A stretch of 64,000 bases of DNA from Streptomyces sp. CMB-StM0423 (GCF_002847285.1 NZ_CP025407.1:620001-684000); one strand, 5' to 3'; counted from the first letter of the stretch, positions 35,306-46,770 are shown. Translations and numbers: made by a program. The notes: generated by a model from the sequence alone, not told the origin.

Positions 35306-36847
35306 TCAGCCGCGGCCGTCCGCCGCCTGCCCGCCGTCCGCGGACCCGCTGTCCGCCGGCCCGGTGTTCTCCGGCGGCGGGCCGTCCGTACCTGCGGGGT
35401 CCGGCGCGTCCTGCCGCGGCAGCGCCGCGCCCGCGGCCGTACGCCAGCGGTCGAGGAACTCCTCCGCGCGCGCCCGCGGCCAGCGGGGCTCGTACGTCCT
35501 GCCCGGCGTCCACCGCGGCACCGCGTCCGCCGCCGGCAGCTCCGGCTCCAGCGCCATCCGGGCCAGCGCGGCCGCGCCGAGCGCGGTGGCGTGCGGCGAG
35601 GGGTAGACGTCGACGGGCACCTGCGCGAGGTCGGCCTGCGCCTGCATCAGCGTGCGGCTGCGGGTCAGCCCGCCGTCCACCCGCAGCCGGGTGAGCGGGC
35701 CGCCGAGGTCGGCGGCGACCAGCCCGGTGACCTCCGCGACCTGGGCGGCGACGCCCTGCAGCACGGCGAGCACCAGGTGCTCGCGGCGGCTGGCCAGCGT
35801 CAGCCCGGCGAACGACGCGGTGGCCTCCGAGCGCCACCAGGGCGCGGCGAGCCCCGCGAACGACGGCACGCACACCACCCCTGCGGCGTCCGCGGCCGCC
35901 ACCTCGTCCAGCTCCGCCGCCGAGCCGACCAGGCCCAGCTCGGTCAGCCAGCGCACCGCCGAGGCCGCCGTGTACACCTGCCCGTCCACGCAGTACGGCG
36001 TGGCGCCGCGGGCCCGCCAGGCGACCGACGTGGTCAGCCCGGAGCCGGAGCGCACCGCGGCCTCGCCGGTGTTGGCGAGGAGGAACGCCCCGGTCCCGTA
36101 CGTGCACTTGGCGGTGCCCGCGGTCAGGCAGCCCTCGCCGAACAGCGCCGCCTGCTGGTCCACCACGAGCCCGGCGACCGGCACCTCGGCGCCGAAGGCG
36201 GCGGTGGTCCCGGCCACCTCGTCGCAGGCCGTGATCCGCGGCAGCTCGGCGGGATCGAGACCGAAGAGGGCGACCAGTCCGGGGTCCCAGTCGACGGCGT
36301 CGAGGTCGAGCAGCAGCGAGCGGCTGGCGGTGGCCGCGTCGGTGACGTACGCGCCGGTGAGGTGGTGCAGCAGCCAGGTGTCGGTGGTGGTGACGACGCC
36401 CTCGCGGACGCCGTTCTCCCGCAGCCAGGCCATCTTCGGTGCGGAGAAGTAGGGGTTGAGGACCAGCCCGGTGCGCCGGGCGACCCACCCGGCGGCGTCC
36501 GCGCGCGCGTCGCACTGCCGCTGCGACCTGGAGTCCTGCCAGCTCACCGCCCGCGACAACGGCTTGCCGGTGGTGCGGTCCCAGGCCAGTACGGTCTCGC
36601 CCTGGTTGGCGAGCGCCACCGCGTGCACCGGCCGGCCCGCGGCGGCCACGGCCTGCCGCCCGGCGGCCAGCACCGAGGCCAGCAACTGCGCCGGGTCCTG
36701 CTCCACCCCGCCGCCCGGCAGGTAGTCGGGCGTCACCGGCACCTCGGCGACGGCGACCACGCCGCTGCCGCCGTCCTGCGCCTCCGGGTCGACGACGAGT
36801 GCCTTGGTGCCGGAGGTGCCCTGGTCGATGGCGAGCACGGTGGTCAT
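35306..36847 (-). CDS. FGGY-family kinase, glycerol-kinase-like
   Basis: A 513-residue carbohydrate kinase. Residues 5-20 show the phosphate loop LAIDQGTSGTKALVVD; NQGETVLAWDRTTGKPL near 80, VDQQAALFGEGCLTAGTAKC near 245 with YGTGAFLLANTG after it, and VDGGLTRSRTLMQ near 400 match glycerol kinases closely. The C-terminal 60 residues are a Pro/Gly/Asp-rich tail not usual in GlpK. Likely phosphorylates glycerol or a similar polyol, fitting the nearby glycerophosphodiesterase. It is convergent with the EEP gene (stops 17 bp apart) and 22 bp downstream of the conservon. Confidence 0.88.
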   Translation of the reverse strand: MTTVLAIDQGTSGTKALVVDPEAQDGGSGVVAVAEVPVTPDYLPGGGVEQDPAQLLASVLAAGRQAVAAAGRPVHAVALANQGETVLAWDRTTGKPLSRAVSWQDSRSQRQCDARADAAGWVARRTGLVLNPYFSAPKMAWLRENGVREGVVTTTDTWLLHHLTGAYVTDAATASRSLLLDLDAVDWDPGLVALFGLDPAELPRITACDEVAGTTAAFGAEVPVAGLVVDQQAALFGEGCLTAGTAKCTYGTGAFLLANTGEAAVRSGSGLTTSVAWRARGATPYCVDGQVYTAASAVRWLTELGLVGSAAELDEVAAADAAGVVCVPSFAGLAAPWWRSEATASFAGLTLASRREHLVLAVLQGVAAQVAEVTGLVAADLGGPLTRLRVDGGLTRSRTLMQAQADLAQVPVDVYPSPHATALGAAALARMALEPELPAADAVPRWTPGRTYEPRWPRARAEEFLDRWRTAAGAALPRQDAPDPAGTDGPPPENTGPADSGSADGGQAADGRG

Positions 36848-36869
36848 GGCGGGGCGGGCCTCCTTGTGG

Positions 36870-37472
36870 TCACCGGGCGTGGGCGGGTTCCGCGGCCGCG
36901 ATCAGATGGTCCATCAGGGCGAGCAGCACGCCGCGTACCGACTCGCGCTCGCGGGCGTCGAACAGGACGATCGGGGTGGTGGGCTCCTTCAGGGTGAGCG
37001 CGTCGCGGATCTCCTCCGGATCGTAGTCCTGCTCGCCGTGGAAGCAGTTGGCGGCCACGACGAACGGCAGGTCGCGGCTCTCGAAGAAGTCGACGGCGGC
37101 GAACGAGCGGTCCAGCCGCCGGGTGTCGACGAGCACCACCGCGCCGAGCGCGCCGCGCAGCAGGTCGTCCCACATGAACCAGAACCGCTCCTGGCCCGGG
37201 GTGCCGAACAGCATCAGCACCGCCACGTCCAGGGTGATCCGGCCGAAGTCCATGGCCACGGTGGTGGCCGACTTCTGCTCGATGCCGGACAGGTCGTCCA
37301 CGCCCACCCCGGCCGCGCTCAGCCGCTCCTCCGTGCGCAGCGGCTTGATCTCGCTGACGGCGCCGACCGCCGTGGTCTTGCCCACCCCGAACCCGCCGGC
37401 CACGAGGATCTTCACGGGCGGGAGGTAGGCGTCCCAGACGGCGTCCGGGGCCTCGGTGTCAGGCTCGCTCAA
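36870..37472 (-). CDS. cvnD: Conservon CvnD small GTPase-like protein
   Basis: A 200-residue Ras/MglA-like nucleotide-binding protein. The P-loop GGFGVGKTT is near residue 22, a switch region GIEQKSATTVAMDFGRI follows, FGTPGQERFWFMWDD near 95 is the DxxG-like motif, and VVAANCFHGEQD stands for the NKxD region. The start is TTG 37472 with AGGAGCGGCC upstream, overlapping the cvnC stop by 14 bp. It is the last gene of the four-gene conservon; in S. coelicolor such proteins form a membrane heterocomplex resembling eukaryotic G-protein signalling. No P450 cvnE follows. Confidence 0.93.
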   Translation of the reverse strand: MSEPDTEAPDAVWDAYLPPVKILVAGGFGVGKTTAVGAVSEIKPLRTEERLSAAGVGVDDLSGIEQKSATTVAMDFGRITLDVAVLMLFGTPGQERFWFMWDDLLRGALGAVVLVDTRRLDRSFAAVDFFESRDLPFVVAANCFHGEQDYDPEEIRDALTLKEPTTPIVLFDARERESVRGVLLALMDHLIAAAEPAHAR

Positions 37473-37815
37473 GGCCGCTCCTGATTCGTCGGAGGAAGTC
37501 GATGTTCATGGCGTCCGGATCGCTCATCGGCGGTCTGTGCTCGATGAGCCCCTGTTCCAGGAGCTGGGCCAGGAGGACGGCGGCGGGCGTCAGCCGCATC
37601 CCGATCCGGGCCGCCAGCTCGGCCACGGCGATGCCGGGCCCCGCGCACAGCCGCAGGATCGTCTGCCACTCCTCCGGGATGCTGCGCGCGTCGTCGGGCG
37701 GCACGGCGGCGCGGACCGTGGAGTGCATGGTGAACTGCTCACCGGGCGCCCGGTCGGTGCGCGATCCGGTGAGCGCGAACGTCCGTGTCCTGCGCGTTCC
37801 CCGTGGCGCGCTCAT
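37459..37815 (-). CDS. cvnC: Conservon CvnC DUF742 protein
   Basis: A 118-residue DUF742 protein with a winged-helix-like core: LRLCAGPGIAVAELAARIGM and LTPAAVLLAQLLEQGLIEHR. The ATG at 37815 shares one base with the TAA of cvnB. DUF742 partners bind the roadblock and GTPase components; direct DNA binding has not been assumed here. Confidence 0.92.
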   Translation of the reverse strand: MSAPRGTRRTRTFALTGSRTDRAPGEQFTMHSTVRAAVPPDDARSIPEEWQTILRLCAGPGIAVAELAARIGMRLTPAAVLLAQLLEQGLIEHRPPMSDPDAMNIDFLRRIRSGLERA

Positions 37816-38251
37816 TACCGGATTCGAGCCTTGCGGTCCCCGACGCCGAGCTGGTGCTTGAAGGCGCGGGCGACGCGGACGGTCTCGCGCATGGCGAGGC
37901 CGATGGACTCGGGGCCCGAGGTGTAGACGACCAGGGTGCTGCCGTTGCCGCAGGCGGTGAGGATGAGGTGGCTGTGCTCCATGGTGATGTTCAGATGCAG
38001 GACGGACCCGCCGTCGACCGGCATCGACAGCCCGTCGGCGAGGCTGGCGAGGCCGGAGCAGGCGGCGGCGATGGTCTGGACGTCCTCGCGGGTCCAGTCC
38101 AGGCCGTAGCCGCAGAGGGCGAGGCCGTCGTCGGCGAGCAGCACGAAGCCGGTGAGGTCCGGCACGAGTTGCAGGTTGTCGCGGAGGTTGTCGAAGACGG
38201 CCGCGTCCTCCGGGCTCGCGGGGATGACGTTCTTCACGTGCCTGAGGCTGC

Positions 38252-38255
<4 letters not shown>
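37815..38255 (-). CDS. cvnB: Conservon CvnB roadblock/LC7 protein
   Basis: A 146-residue roadblock/LC7 domain protein, the partner or GTPase-activating component for the CvnD GTPase. Visible features are DNLQLVPDLTGFVLLADDGL, LASLADGLSMPVDGGSV and LILTACGNGSTLVVYT. The start ATG overlaps the cvnA stop (ATGA). Confidence 0.93.
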
Positions 38256-40840
<2,585 letters not shown>

Positions 40841-40922
40841 CGGACCTCACGGAGCGCTGGTCGTTTGCTGTCGGGATGCGCCGGGCCGCCGCCGGTCGCT
40901 CGCGCGGCGGCCCGGCGCGGCG

Positions 40923-42446
40923 TCACACCAGGTCCTTGCCGAGCTCTGCCATCTCGGGGTCGGCGGTGTAGACGGGTGTCCTGTACGAGCGCCGGCCGGC
41001 CGCCCACCACGAGACGGTGGCCAGCAGCAGGACGGCGGCCAGGGCCACCGAGGCATAGTTGAAGCTGTTCACGTCGACGGGCGATTCCTGCGGCAGACAG
41101 AACACCACCGTGATCACGGCCACCCAGCACACCGCGACCCAGCCGATCAGCGAGCTCCACTTGCCCAGGTTCCACGGTCCCGGCACGAAGCGGTCCTTCG
41201 CGCGCAGCCGCAGATAGATGGGGATGGCGTAGGCGGGGGTGATGCCGATGACGTTGATGGCCACGACCGCGCCGTACGCGGTCTCCGAGTACAGCGAAGG
41301 CAGCGCCAGACAGAACGCGACGGCGACCGACAGCACGACCGCCCGGGTGGGCACGCCGGTGCGCGGCGAGACGCGGCGCCACATCTTCGAGCCGGGCAGC
41401 GCACCGTCGCGGGAGAAGGCGAAGACCATCCGCGCGGTGGCGGCGGTCTCGGCGTTGCCGCAGAAGAGCTGGGCGCAGATGACGATGAGCAGCAGGGCTT
41501 TGGCGCCGCCCTCGCCGATGGCGTCGATGAAGATCTGCGCGGGTGGCACGCCCGTTTCGGAGTCCTGGGCGCCGGCGTAGTCCTGGATGGCGAAGGTCAG
41601 TCCGGCCAGCAGCACGAAGCCGGCGACCCAGGAGACCCAGATCGCCCGGACGATGCCCTTGGCGGAGCTGACCTGGGCCTGGGTGGTCTCCTCGGAGAGG
41701 TGCGCGGAGGCGTCGTAGCCGGAGAAGGTGTACTGGGCGAGCAGCAGGCCGATGGCGGTGACGTAGAACGGGTTGTTCCAGCCGGTGTCGTTGGTGAACT
41801 CGCCGAAGACGAAGCCGGCCGACTGGTGGTGGTCGGGGACGACGATCAGGACCCCGACGATGATGGCGACGCCGGCCAGGTGCCACCAGACGCTGATGGA
41901 GTTGAGGATGCTGACGACGCGCACCCGCAGCAGGTTCAGCGTCATGTGCAGCACGAGGATGACCGCGAAGATCAGCAGTGTCTTCTCCGCGGTGGGCTCG
42001 AAGCCCCACTGGAGGTTGAAGAACGCGCCGATGAACAGGGCGCAGCCGTAGTCGATGCCGGCAATGGCGCCGAGCAGGCCGAGCAGGTTGAGCCAGCCGG
42101 TGTACCAGCCCCAGCGGGGGCCGCCGAGCTGGTGGGCCATGTAGTAGAGCGCGCCGGAGGTGGGGTAGGCGCTGGTCACCTCGGCCAGGCCCATGCCCAC
42201 GCAGAGCACGAAGAGGCCGACGGCGACCCAGCCCCACATCATGACGGCCGGGCCGCCGGTGCTGAGCCCGAAGCCGTACAGCGTCATGCAGCCGGAGAGG
42301 ATCGAGATGACCGAGAAGGAGATGGCGAAGTTGCCGAACGGGCCCATCCGCCGCGCGAGTTCCGGCTCGTAGCCGAGGTCGCGGAGATGGGCGTCGTCGT
42401 CCTTGCGCCGGGACGTGCCGGCGGTGCTGACCGGCGCTTGTGACAT
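40923..42446 (-). CDS. APC-family amino acid permease (GABA/choline-permease-like)
   Basis: A 507-residue transporter with about 12 membrane segments, belonging to the amino acid-choline transporter branch of the APC superfamily. GPFGNFAISFSVISILSG near residue 35 and EVTSAYPTSGALYYMAHQLG near 90 are the family signatures; SAHLSEETTQAQVSSAKGI near 245 is also conserved. Likely imports an amino acid, GABA or a polyamine. ATG 42446 follows GGAGGTCACTCC. It stands 82 bp from the conservon head on the same strand and 63 bp after the hypothetical gene upstream, so co-transcription with either is possible. Confidence 0.9.
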   Translation of the reverse strand: MSQAPVSTAGTSRRKDDDAHLRDLGYEPELARRMGPFGNFAISFSVISILSGCMTLYGFGLSTGGPAVMMWGWVAVGLFVLCVGMGLAEVTSAYPTSGALYYMAHQLGGPRWGWYTGWLNLLGLLGAIAGIDYGCALFIGAFFNLQWGFEPTAEKTLLIFAVILVLHMTLNLLRVRVVSILNSISVWWHLAGVAIIVGVLIVVPDHHQSAGFVFGEFTNDTGWNNPFYVTAIGLLLAQYTFSGYDASAHLSEETTQAQVSSAKGIVRAIWVSWVAGFVLLAGLTFAIQDYAGAQDSETGVPPAQIFIDAIGEGGAKALLLIVICAQLFCGNAETAATARMVFAFSRDGALPGSKMWRRVSPRTGVPTRAVVLSVAVAFCLALPSLYSETAYGAVVAINVIGITPAYAIPIYLRLRAKDRFVPGPWNLGKWSSLIGWVAVCWVAVITVVFCLPQESPVDVNSFNYASVALAAVLLLATVSWWAAGRRSYRTPVYTADPEMAELGKDLV

Positions 42447-42509
42447 GGAGTGACCTCCGATGGGGGGACTGGCAGGGGCATGACAGACAAGCGGGACGGA
42501 CGTGCCGGG

Positions 42510-43511
42510 TCATCCGCTGCCGAGGGCCGCCGAGCGGGCGCGTAAGAACTCGGCCTCGGCCAGGTCCTGCCGGTCGGGGTCCTCGGTCACGTAGGCCCAG
42601 GGCAGGAGGGTGGCGTACGGGCCGAGGCCGGTGAAGACCCGGGCGGCCGCGGTGAACTCGCGGGCGGCGCTGAGCGCGTGGGCCAGGTGGTTGAGGTCCA
42701 GCACGGAGCGCACGTCGGCGTTGGTGACGTCGAACCAGCCGTCGAGGGCGCGCAGCGTGTCGCGCAGGATGTCCTCGCGGGACCACTGCCGGTGCACGAG
42801 CGCGTCACCGCGGCCGCGGCGGCGCTCGAAGTGGTAGTGCTCGGCGTGCGCGAAGAGCGGCAGCACGAGGAGGGGGGAGGCGAGCGGGGCCCAGGAGCCG
42901 ACCCAGCGGGCGAAGTCCATCGCGTGCGCCTGGGAGCCGCCGGCGGCCGCACAGATCTGCAGCACGCGGTGGTACGCCTCGCGGTTGTACCGATCCCGCT
43001 TGACGACCTCGTCGAGCAGCCCCCACGGCCCGTGCGGCAGCAGGTTCTCCGGCGGCGCCACCCGGTGCTCGGGCCGCTGCTGCCGCGCATCGGCCGTGGC
43101 CAGCGCCAGCAGGCACACCCACGGCACGGGATCCCCGGGATGCAGCAGCGCCGCCTCCCGGCACACCTGCCGCGCGTCCTCCTCCAACTGCCCGGCGCTG
43201 GGGTGCCGCTGCCGGTGCGCCTGCACGGCCCGCCCGACGGCGACCCGGGCCAGCATCATCCGCGCGTCGGCGCTCTCCGGCTCCTCGTCCAGCCAGATCT
43301 GCACCACCGCCGACCTGGCTGCCACCACCCCGAGCACCTGCGACCGCGCGGTCCGCGCAGCCCAGTCGGCACCGGTCCTGCCCAGCAGCGCGCGCATGGA
43401 CATCCACCGGCCGACGCGCAGGTCGTCGACGACGGCGCGCAAGTCGTCGTCGAGCCCGGCGAGATGGTAGACGGGCCGGAACTCCCCGCCGCGCCCGGAA
43501 CCGCGGGCCAT
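42510..43511 (-). CDS. TPR-like hypothetical protein
   Basis: A 333-residue soluble, all-helical protein of unknown function, seen in many streptomycetes by my recollection of the family look. Segments such as ADARMMLARVAVGRAVQAHR, LHPGDPVPWVCLLALATADA and LNHLAHALSAAREFTAAARV resemble tetratricopeptide-like helical pairs. Trp- and His-rich stretches (FAHAEHYHFERRRGRGDALV) are conspicuous. ATG 43511 is chosen for the G-rich site GGGGGG just upstream. It precedes the APC permease on the same strand. No catalytic motif was recognised. Confidence 0.75.
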   Translation of the reverse strand: MARGSGRGGEFRPVYHLAGLDDDLRAVVDDLRVGRWMSMRALLGRTGADWAARTARSQVLGVVAARSAVVQIWLDEEPESADARMMLARVAVGRAVQAHRQRHPSAGQLEEDARQVCREAALLHPGDPVPWVCLLALATADARQQRPEHRVAPPENLLPHGPWGLLDEVVKRDRYNREAYHRVLQICAAAGGSQAHAMDFARWVGSWAPLASPLLVLPLFAHAEHYHFERRRGRGDALVHRQWSREDILRDTLRALDGWFDVTNADVRSVLDLNHLAHALSAAREFTAAARVFTGLGPYATLLPWAYVTEDPDRQDLAEAEFLRARSAALGSG

Positions 43512-43863
43512 CACCACCCCCCGCGCTGCACGCGGTGGGGCACGCTACGGCCGGGACCGGGCGCCAGGGGGCGGGGCGGACCGGCTAAGCGGGCGCACCG
43601 CGGCGACTGCCATGCGATGTTCATCGAAACCTCGGGCACGCGCACGCGAGAGGTGCGTGGTACTGGTGCGCGGCTTTCCAGCGGATGTTCTTGATGGGGT
43701 CGAGGGGGATCGTAGCGACAGGAGGGCCGTCTGTGTCATCAACCGACGAATGTTGCCGACTAGCAACGCAAGGTCTGGACCACCAACCACCGTCCGGCCC
43801 CTCGCCCATGGCGGGTCGGAGCGCCGCCCGTCCGTCGTGGGGCGGCGCTCCGTTCGTCCGGGA
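43512..43863. other. Gene-poor gap with a hairpin
   Basis: No convincing gene. It holds an inverted repeat GTTGC-N6-GCAAC (43752-43767) and a perfect 12-bp hairpin at 43818-43851 (GGAGCGCCGCCC / GGGCGGCGCTCC) that would terminate the decayed surface-protein gene ending at 43864. A TACGAT element on the minus strand near 43705-43710 could be the -10 box for the gene at 42510. Confidence 0.4.
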
Positions 43864-44112
43864 TCAGGTGGTGGTACGGCGGCGGCGGTGGGTGGTGCAG
43901 AGGGTGGCGGCGCCGGCTGTGGTGAGGGCTGCGGCGGCTATGAGCAGGGGGGTGGGTGGTCGGGGTGTCGTTGCCGGTGGCGGCCAGGGAGTCGGGGGCG
44001 CCGCCGCCTACCGGCGCCGGGGTGCCGGTGGTGCCCGTGGTGCCGCCGGTGGACTGGGTGCCGCCGGTGGCGGGGTCGTCACCGCCGGGGAGTTCGGCGT
44101 TCTCGTCGCCGG
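43864..44112 (-). pseudogene. C-terminal tail of a sortase-anchored (HtaA-like?) surface protein, frameshifted
   Basis: Reading the minus strand from about 44112 gives an acidic start, Gly-Thr-rich linker (GGTQSTGGTTGTTGTPAP), then DSLAATGNDTPT, a LAXTG sortase signal. A one-base shift near the C-rich run at about 43956-43966 then separates it from the expected membrane anchor, PLLIAAAALTTAGAATLC followed by THRRRR and a stop at 43864. No start or upstream body remains. The layout matches the end of haem-binding HtaA-type surface proteins, and the abutting haem-ABC remnant supports that guess. It is a relic, or the frameshift is a sequencing error in an already truncated gene. Confidence 0.55.
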
Positions 44113-44244
44113 GTGGCGGCCTCGGGCCCGCCGGCGGAGGTCTTCGACGGCGCGCTGCTCAGCGAGGTCTACCGGCACCCGGTCGAGATCCTCGAACACC
44201 CGCGCACCGGCGCGATCCTGGTGGTCCCCCGCCGCGAATCGTGA
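44110..44244 (+). pseudogene. 3' fragment of haem ABC transporter ATPase (HmuV-like)
   Basis: Forty-four codons ending at TGA 44242-44244 read RVAASGPPAEVFDGALLSEV followed by YRHPVEILEHPRTGAILVVP. This is the C-terminal end of iron/haem-type ABC ATPases such as HmuV. The Walker motifs and the rest are missing; homology stops at about 44107, where the surface-protein relic on the other strand begins. It is a gene remnant left by a rearrangement. Confidence 0.65.
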
Positions 44245-44332
44245 CCGGCCCCGCTCCGGGGGCCGCGGATCCCGGCAGGCGGCCGCCCGCGGGGGCCGCG
44301 GGGAAGCCCAAGGCCCGTACGCTCCCCGGCCG

Positions 44333-44848
44333 TTACGCCCCGCGTATCCCCCCGCCCGTCACCGGCTTCGCGTACCGGTGGCAGGGCACCGTCACCGGGC
44401 CGTCCTCACCCTCCGCCTGGTAGTCCAACGGCCCCTCGTCCATCCAGCCCTGCCGGGCGTAGAACCGGCGCGCACGCGCGTTGCCCGTCACGACCGCCAG
44501 CCACACCCGCTCGTGGCCCGCTGCGGCCACCCGGCGCTCCCCCTCCGCGAGCAGCAGCGCGGCGACGCCCGTGCCGCGGTGCTCCGCCGCGACGAAGAGC
44601 TGCTCCACCTCGTCCCCTCCGGCGGTCACGAACCCCGCGATCTCGCCGCCGACTTCCGCGACCGCCGTCTCCGGCACCCGCGCCGCCGCCCGGGCCGCGA
44701 ACGACTCCGGCGTGCGCATCGCCACCAGTGCGTCCGAGACATGCCCCAGGTGAGCGTCCCGCCAGGCGCTCTCCCACAGGCGCGCCACCGCCGCCGCGTC
44801 CCCGGGGCGGGCGGGCCGCAGCGTCGGCTTCTCGTCGTGCGTCGTCAT
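44333..44848 (-). CDS. GNAT-family N-acetyltransferase
   Basis: A 171-residue GNAT acyltransferase. RPARPGDAAAVARLWESAWR opens the fold; the acetyl-CoA site is VEQLFVAAEHRGTGVAALLL near residue 80 and VTGNARARRFYARQGW near 125. Substrate unknown. ATG 44848 overlaps the stop of the truncated methyltransferase ORF upstream (ATGA), an overlap probably made by the deletion that truncated that gene. Confidence 0.9.
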   Translation of the reverse strand: MTTHDEKPTLRPARPGDAAAVARLWESAWRDAHLGHVSDALVAMRTPESFAARAAARVPETAVAEVGGEIAGFVTAGGDEVEQLFVAAEHRGTGVAALLLAEGERRVAAAGHERVWLAVVTGNARARRFYARQGWMDEGPLDYQAEGEDGPVTVPCHRYAKPVTGGGIRGA

Positions 44849-45336
44849 GCCCCCCACGCTAACCGCGGGCTGTGACATCCGCCTCCGCGGCCCGCCCCGA
44901 AGATCGCCTCGGGCTTGTGCAGGTCGGCGTCGACATACGTGGTCACACCCTCGCGGGTGCTGGTGAGCAGGGCCTGGGCGTGCCGCAGCACCAACGGGTC
45001 GTTGTCGACGTAGACGATGCGCGATTCGGGCGCCGGCCGCTGGGCGACCTGGTGGGTGTTGTCGTAGGTCGGCAGGCCGGTGCCGATGTCGAGGAACTGG
45101 CGGATGCCGGCCTCGCCCGCCACGTGGGTCACGGTACGGATCAGGTAGTCGCGCGACGCCCGGGCCATCGTCCCGATGTCGGGGGCGATCTGGCGGTACT
45201 CGTCGCCCGCCTGGCGGTCGACCGCGTAGTTGTCCTTGCCGCCCATCCAGTAGTTCCAGATCCGGGCCGAGTGCGGCACGGTGGTGTCGATCCTGGAGAG
45301 CGCCCCCGCGGTGGGGGTGGACCGGCCTTCTGCCAT
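44845..45336 (-). pseudogene. Truncated SAM-dependent methyltransferase (DUF574 type)
   Basis: The 163-residue reading frame has the N-terminal half of the actinobacterial S-adenosyl methyltransferase family (DUF574): PHSARIWNYWMGGKDNYAVD near residue 20, QFLDIGTGLPTYDNTHQVAQ near 80 (SAM motif I) and RIVYVDNDPLVLRHAQALL near 105. Family members are about 270 residues; here the sequence stops matching after VDADLHKPEAIF and ends in an unrelated Gly-rich tail. The C-terminal half is absent, so it is probably non-functional. ATG 45336 is clear. Confidence 0.7.
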
Positions 45337-45522
45337 CGGGGTATCTCCTGCCCTGCGGCGCGCGCTTCGCCGCCGGCTGACGTACTGTCACTTCGCGGTC
45401 GTGCGGGGGGTGTTCTGCCTGTTTCCGCGGGGCGGACCGGGGCGGATCACGGCGGAGGGACGGTGCCCTCCCGGCGTCCGCCCGCGATCCGCGTGCGCGG
45501 CCGGCGGGTGGCGGCCGGTCCG

Positions 45523-45771
45523 TCAGTCGACGAGGTAGTCGGCCTGGCCGTCCTTGGCGCCCTGGAGGAAGGCGACCATCTCTTCCCTGGTGTAGACGAG
45601 GGCAGGTCCCGTCGGATCGGTGGACTGGCGGAGGGCGACGCTGCCGTCGGGCAGGCGCTTGGCCTCGACGCAGCTTCCGCCGTTGGTGCCGCTCCAGGGC
45701 TTCTGCCAGCCCTCGGTGCCGAGTTCGGCAGCCGGGATGCCGCTGCGGAAGGTTGGGGGGTCGGCTCGCAT
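45523..45771 (-). CDS. DUF397 domain protein
   Basis: An 82-residue DUF397 protein: GWQKPWSGTNGGSCVEAKRL, then VALRQSTDPTGPALVYTREE. DUF397 proteins are small partners encoded after XRE-DUF5753 regulators in streptomycetes and are thought to work with them in development, antibiotic control or toxin-antitoxin-like pairs. It starts 2 bp after the stop of the regulator, so translation is coupled. Confidence 0.92.
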   Translation of the reverse strand: MRADPPTFRSGIPAAELGTEGWQKPWSGTNGGSCVEAKRLPDGSVALRQSTDPTGPALVYTREEMVAFLQGAKDGQADYLVD

Positions 45772-45773
45772 GG

Positions 45774-46643
45774 TCAGTACTCCTTACGCATCTCCACCAG
45801 GCGTGACCTGGTCCGGTCCACCGGATCGGCCTGGACGGCCATCCGGTCGAGTGTTTCCAGATACCCGACGACGTCCTCGGGCTGGTCGACGTAGACCGCG
45901 CCGGTCAGGTTCTCCGTGTAGACGATGTCGGGCAGTTCGGTGAAGCCGAACCGGAAGTAGTGGAACGGGCCGAACGCGCCCGGGTGCGGTCCGGCCGAGA
46001 ACGGCATGATCTGCATCTTCACGTTCGGCAGCTCGACGGCTTCGATCAGCCGGTCTATCTGGGCCCGCATCACCTCGGGACCGCCGACGGGCCGGCGCAG
46101 CACCGACTCCTCCAGCACGGCCCACATCGCGGGCGCCCTGGCGGCGGTCAGCAGGCCGGCGCGGGTCGTCCGCAGCGTCACCCGCCGCTCGACGTCCTCG
46201 TCCGCGTCGTGGGGGAAACCGACGCGGAAGAGGGTCCTGGCGTAGTCCGCGGTCTGCAGCAGCCCGGGGACGTAGTGCGGCTCGTAGATGCGGATGACGG
46301 TGGCGTCGGTCTCCAGGCTCACGTACGCCCGGAACCACTCGGGAAGGACGTTGCGGTACTTGTACCACCACCCCGGCTGGTTGGCCTCCTTGGCCATCCG
46401 GAGGAAGTCGTCGGTCTCGGCGCCGCCGACGCCGTAGAGGCGCAGCAGCTCGCGCACGTACGGGATGCGCAGGCCGACTTCCGCCTTCTCCATCCGCCGC
46501 ACGGTCAACGGCGTGACGTCGATGGCCTCCGCGGCCCGGTCGAAGCTGACCTCGGCCTGCTCCCGCAGGTGCCGGAGCCGTTTGCCCAGGACCATACGCA
46601 GCACGGTCGGGGCGCTGCCGCCACCCGAGCGTGTTTCGCTCAC
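45774..46643 (-). CDS. XRE helix-turn-helix regulator with DUF5753 (Scr1 type)
   Basis: A 289-residue regulator. Residues 18-75 hold the helix-turn-helix (LRHLREQAEVSFDRAAEAID then VTPLTVRRMEKAEVGL). Residues 100-280 are DUF5753, with WFRAYVSLETDATVIRIYEP, YVPGLLQTADYARTLFR and AVLEESVLRRPVGGPEVM. GTG 46643 follows GGGAGGTCAGGAC. It forms an operon with DUF397 and is divergent from the small gene at 46918. Confidence 0.93.
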   Translation of the reverse strand: MSETRSGGGSAPTVLRMVLGKRLRHLREQAEVSFDRAAEAIDVTPLTVRRMEKAEVGLRIPYVRELLRLYGVGGAETDDFLRMAKEANQPGWWYKYRNVLPEWFRAYVSLETDATVIRIYEPHYVPGLLQTADYARTLFRVGFPHDADEDVERRVTLRTTRAGLLTAARAPAMWAVLEESVLRRPVGGPEVMRAQIDRLIEAVELPNVKMQIMPFSAGPHPGAFGPFHYFRFGFTELPDIVYTENLTGAVYVDQPEDVVGYLETLDRMAVQADPVDRTRSRLVEMRKEY

Positions 46644-46740
46644 GTCCTGACCTCCCGGCGCTGCTACCCCGGGAGTGTGTCACGGACGGCATGACGCTGA
46701 CAGGGGGTCCGCACACATTCTGAAATTATCAGGGCGATGC

Positions 46741-46770
46741 TTGCGGACTGCTGTTGCCGACGGCCATAGT
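46741..46770 (+). promoter_or_regulatory. Promoter of small divergent gene
   Basis: TTGCGG (46741-46746) and CATAGT (46765-46770) are separated by 18 bp. The next start codon on this strand is GTG 46918, leaving a leader of about 140 bases. Confidence 0.4.
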
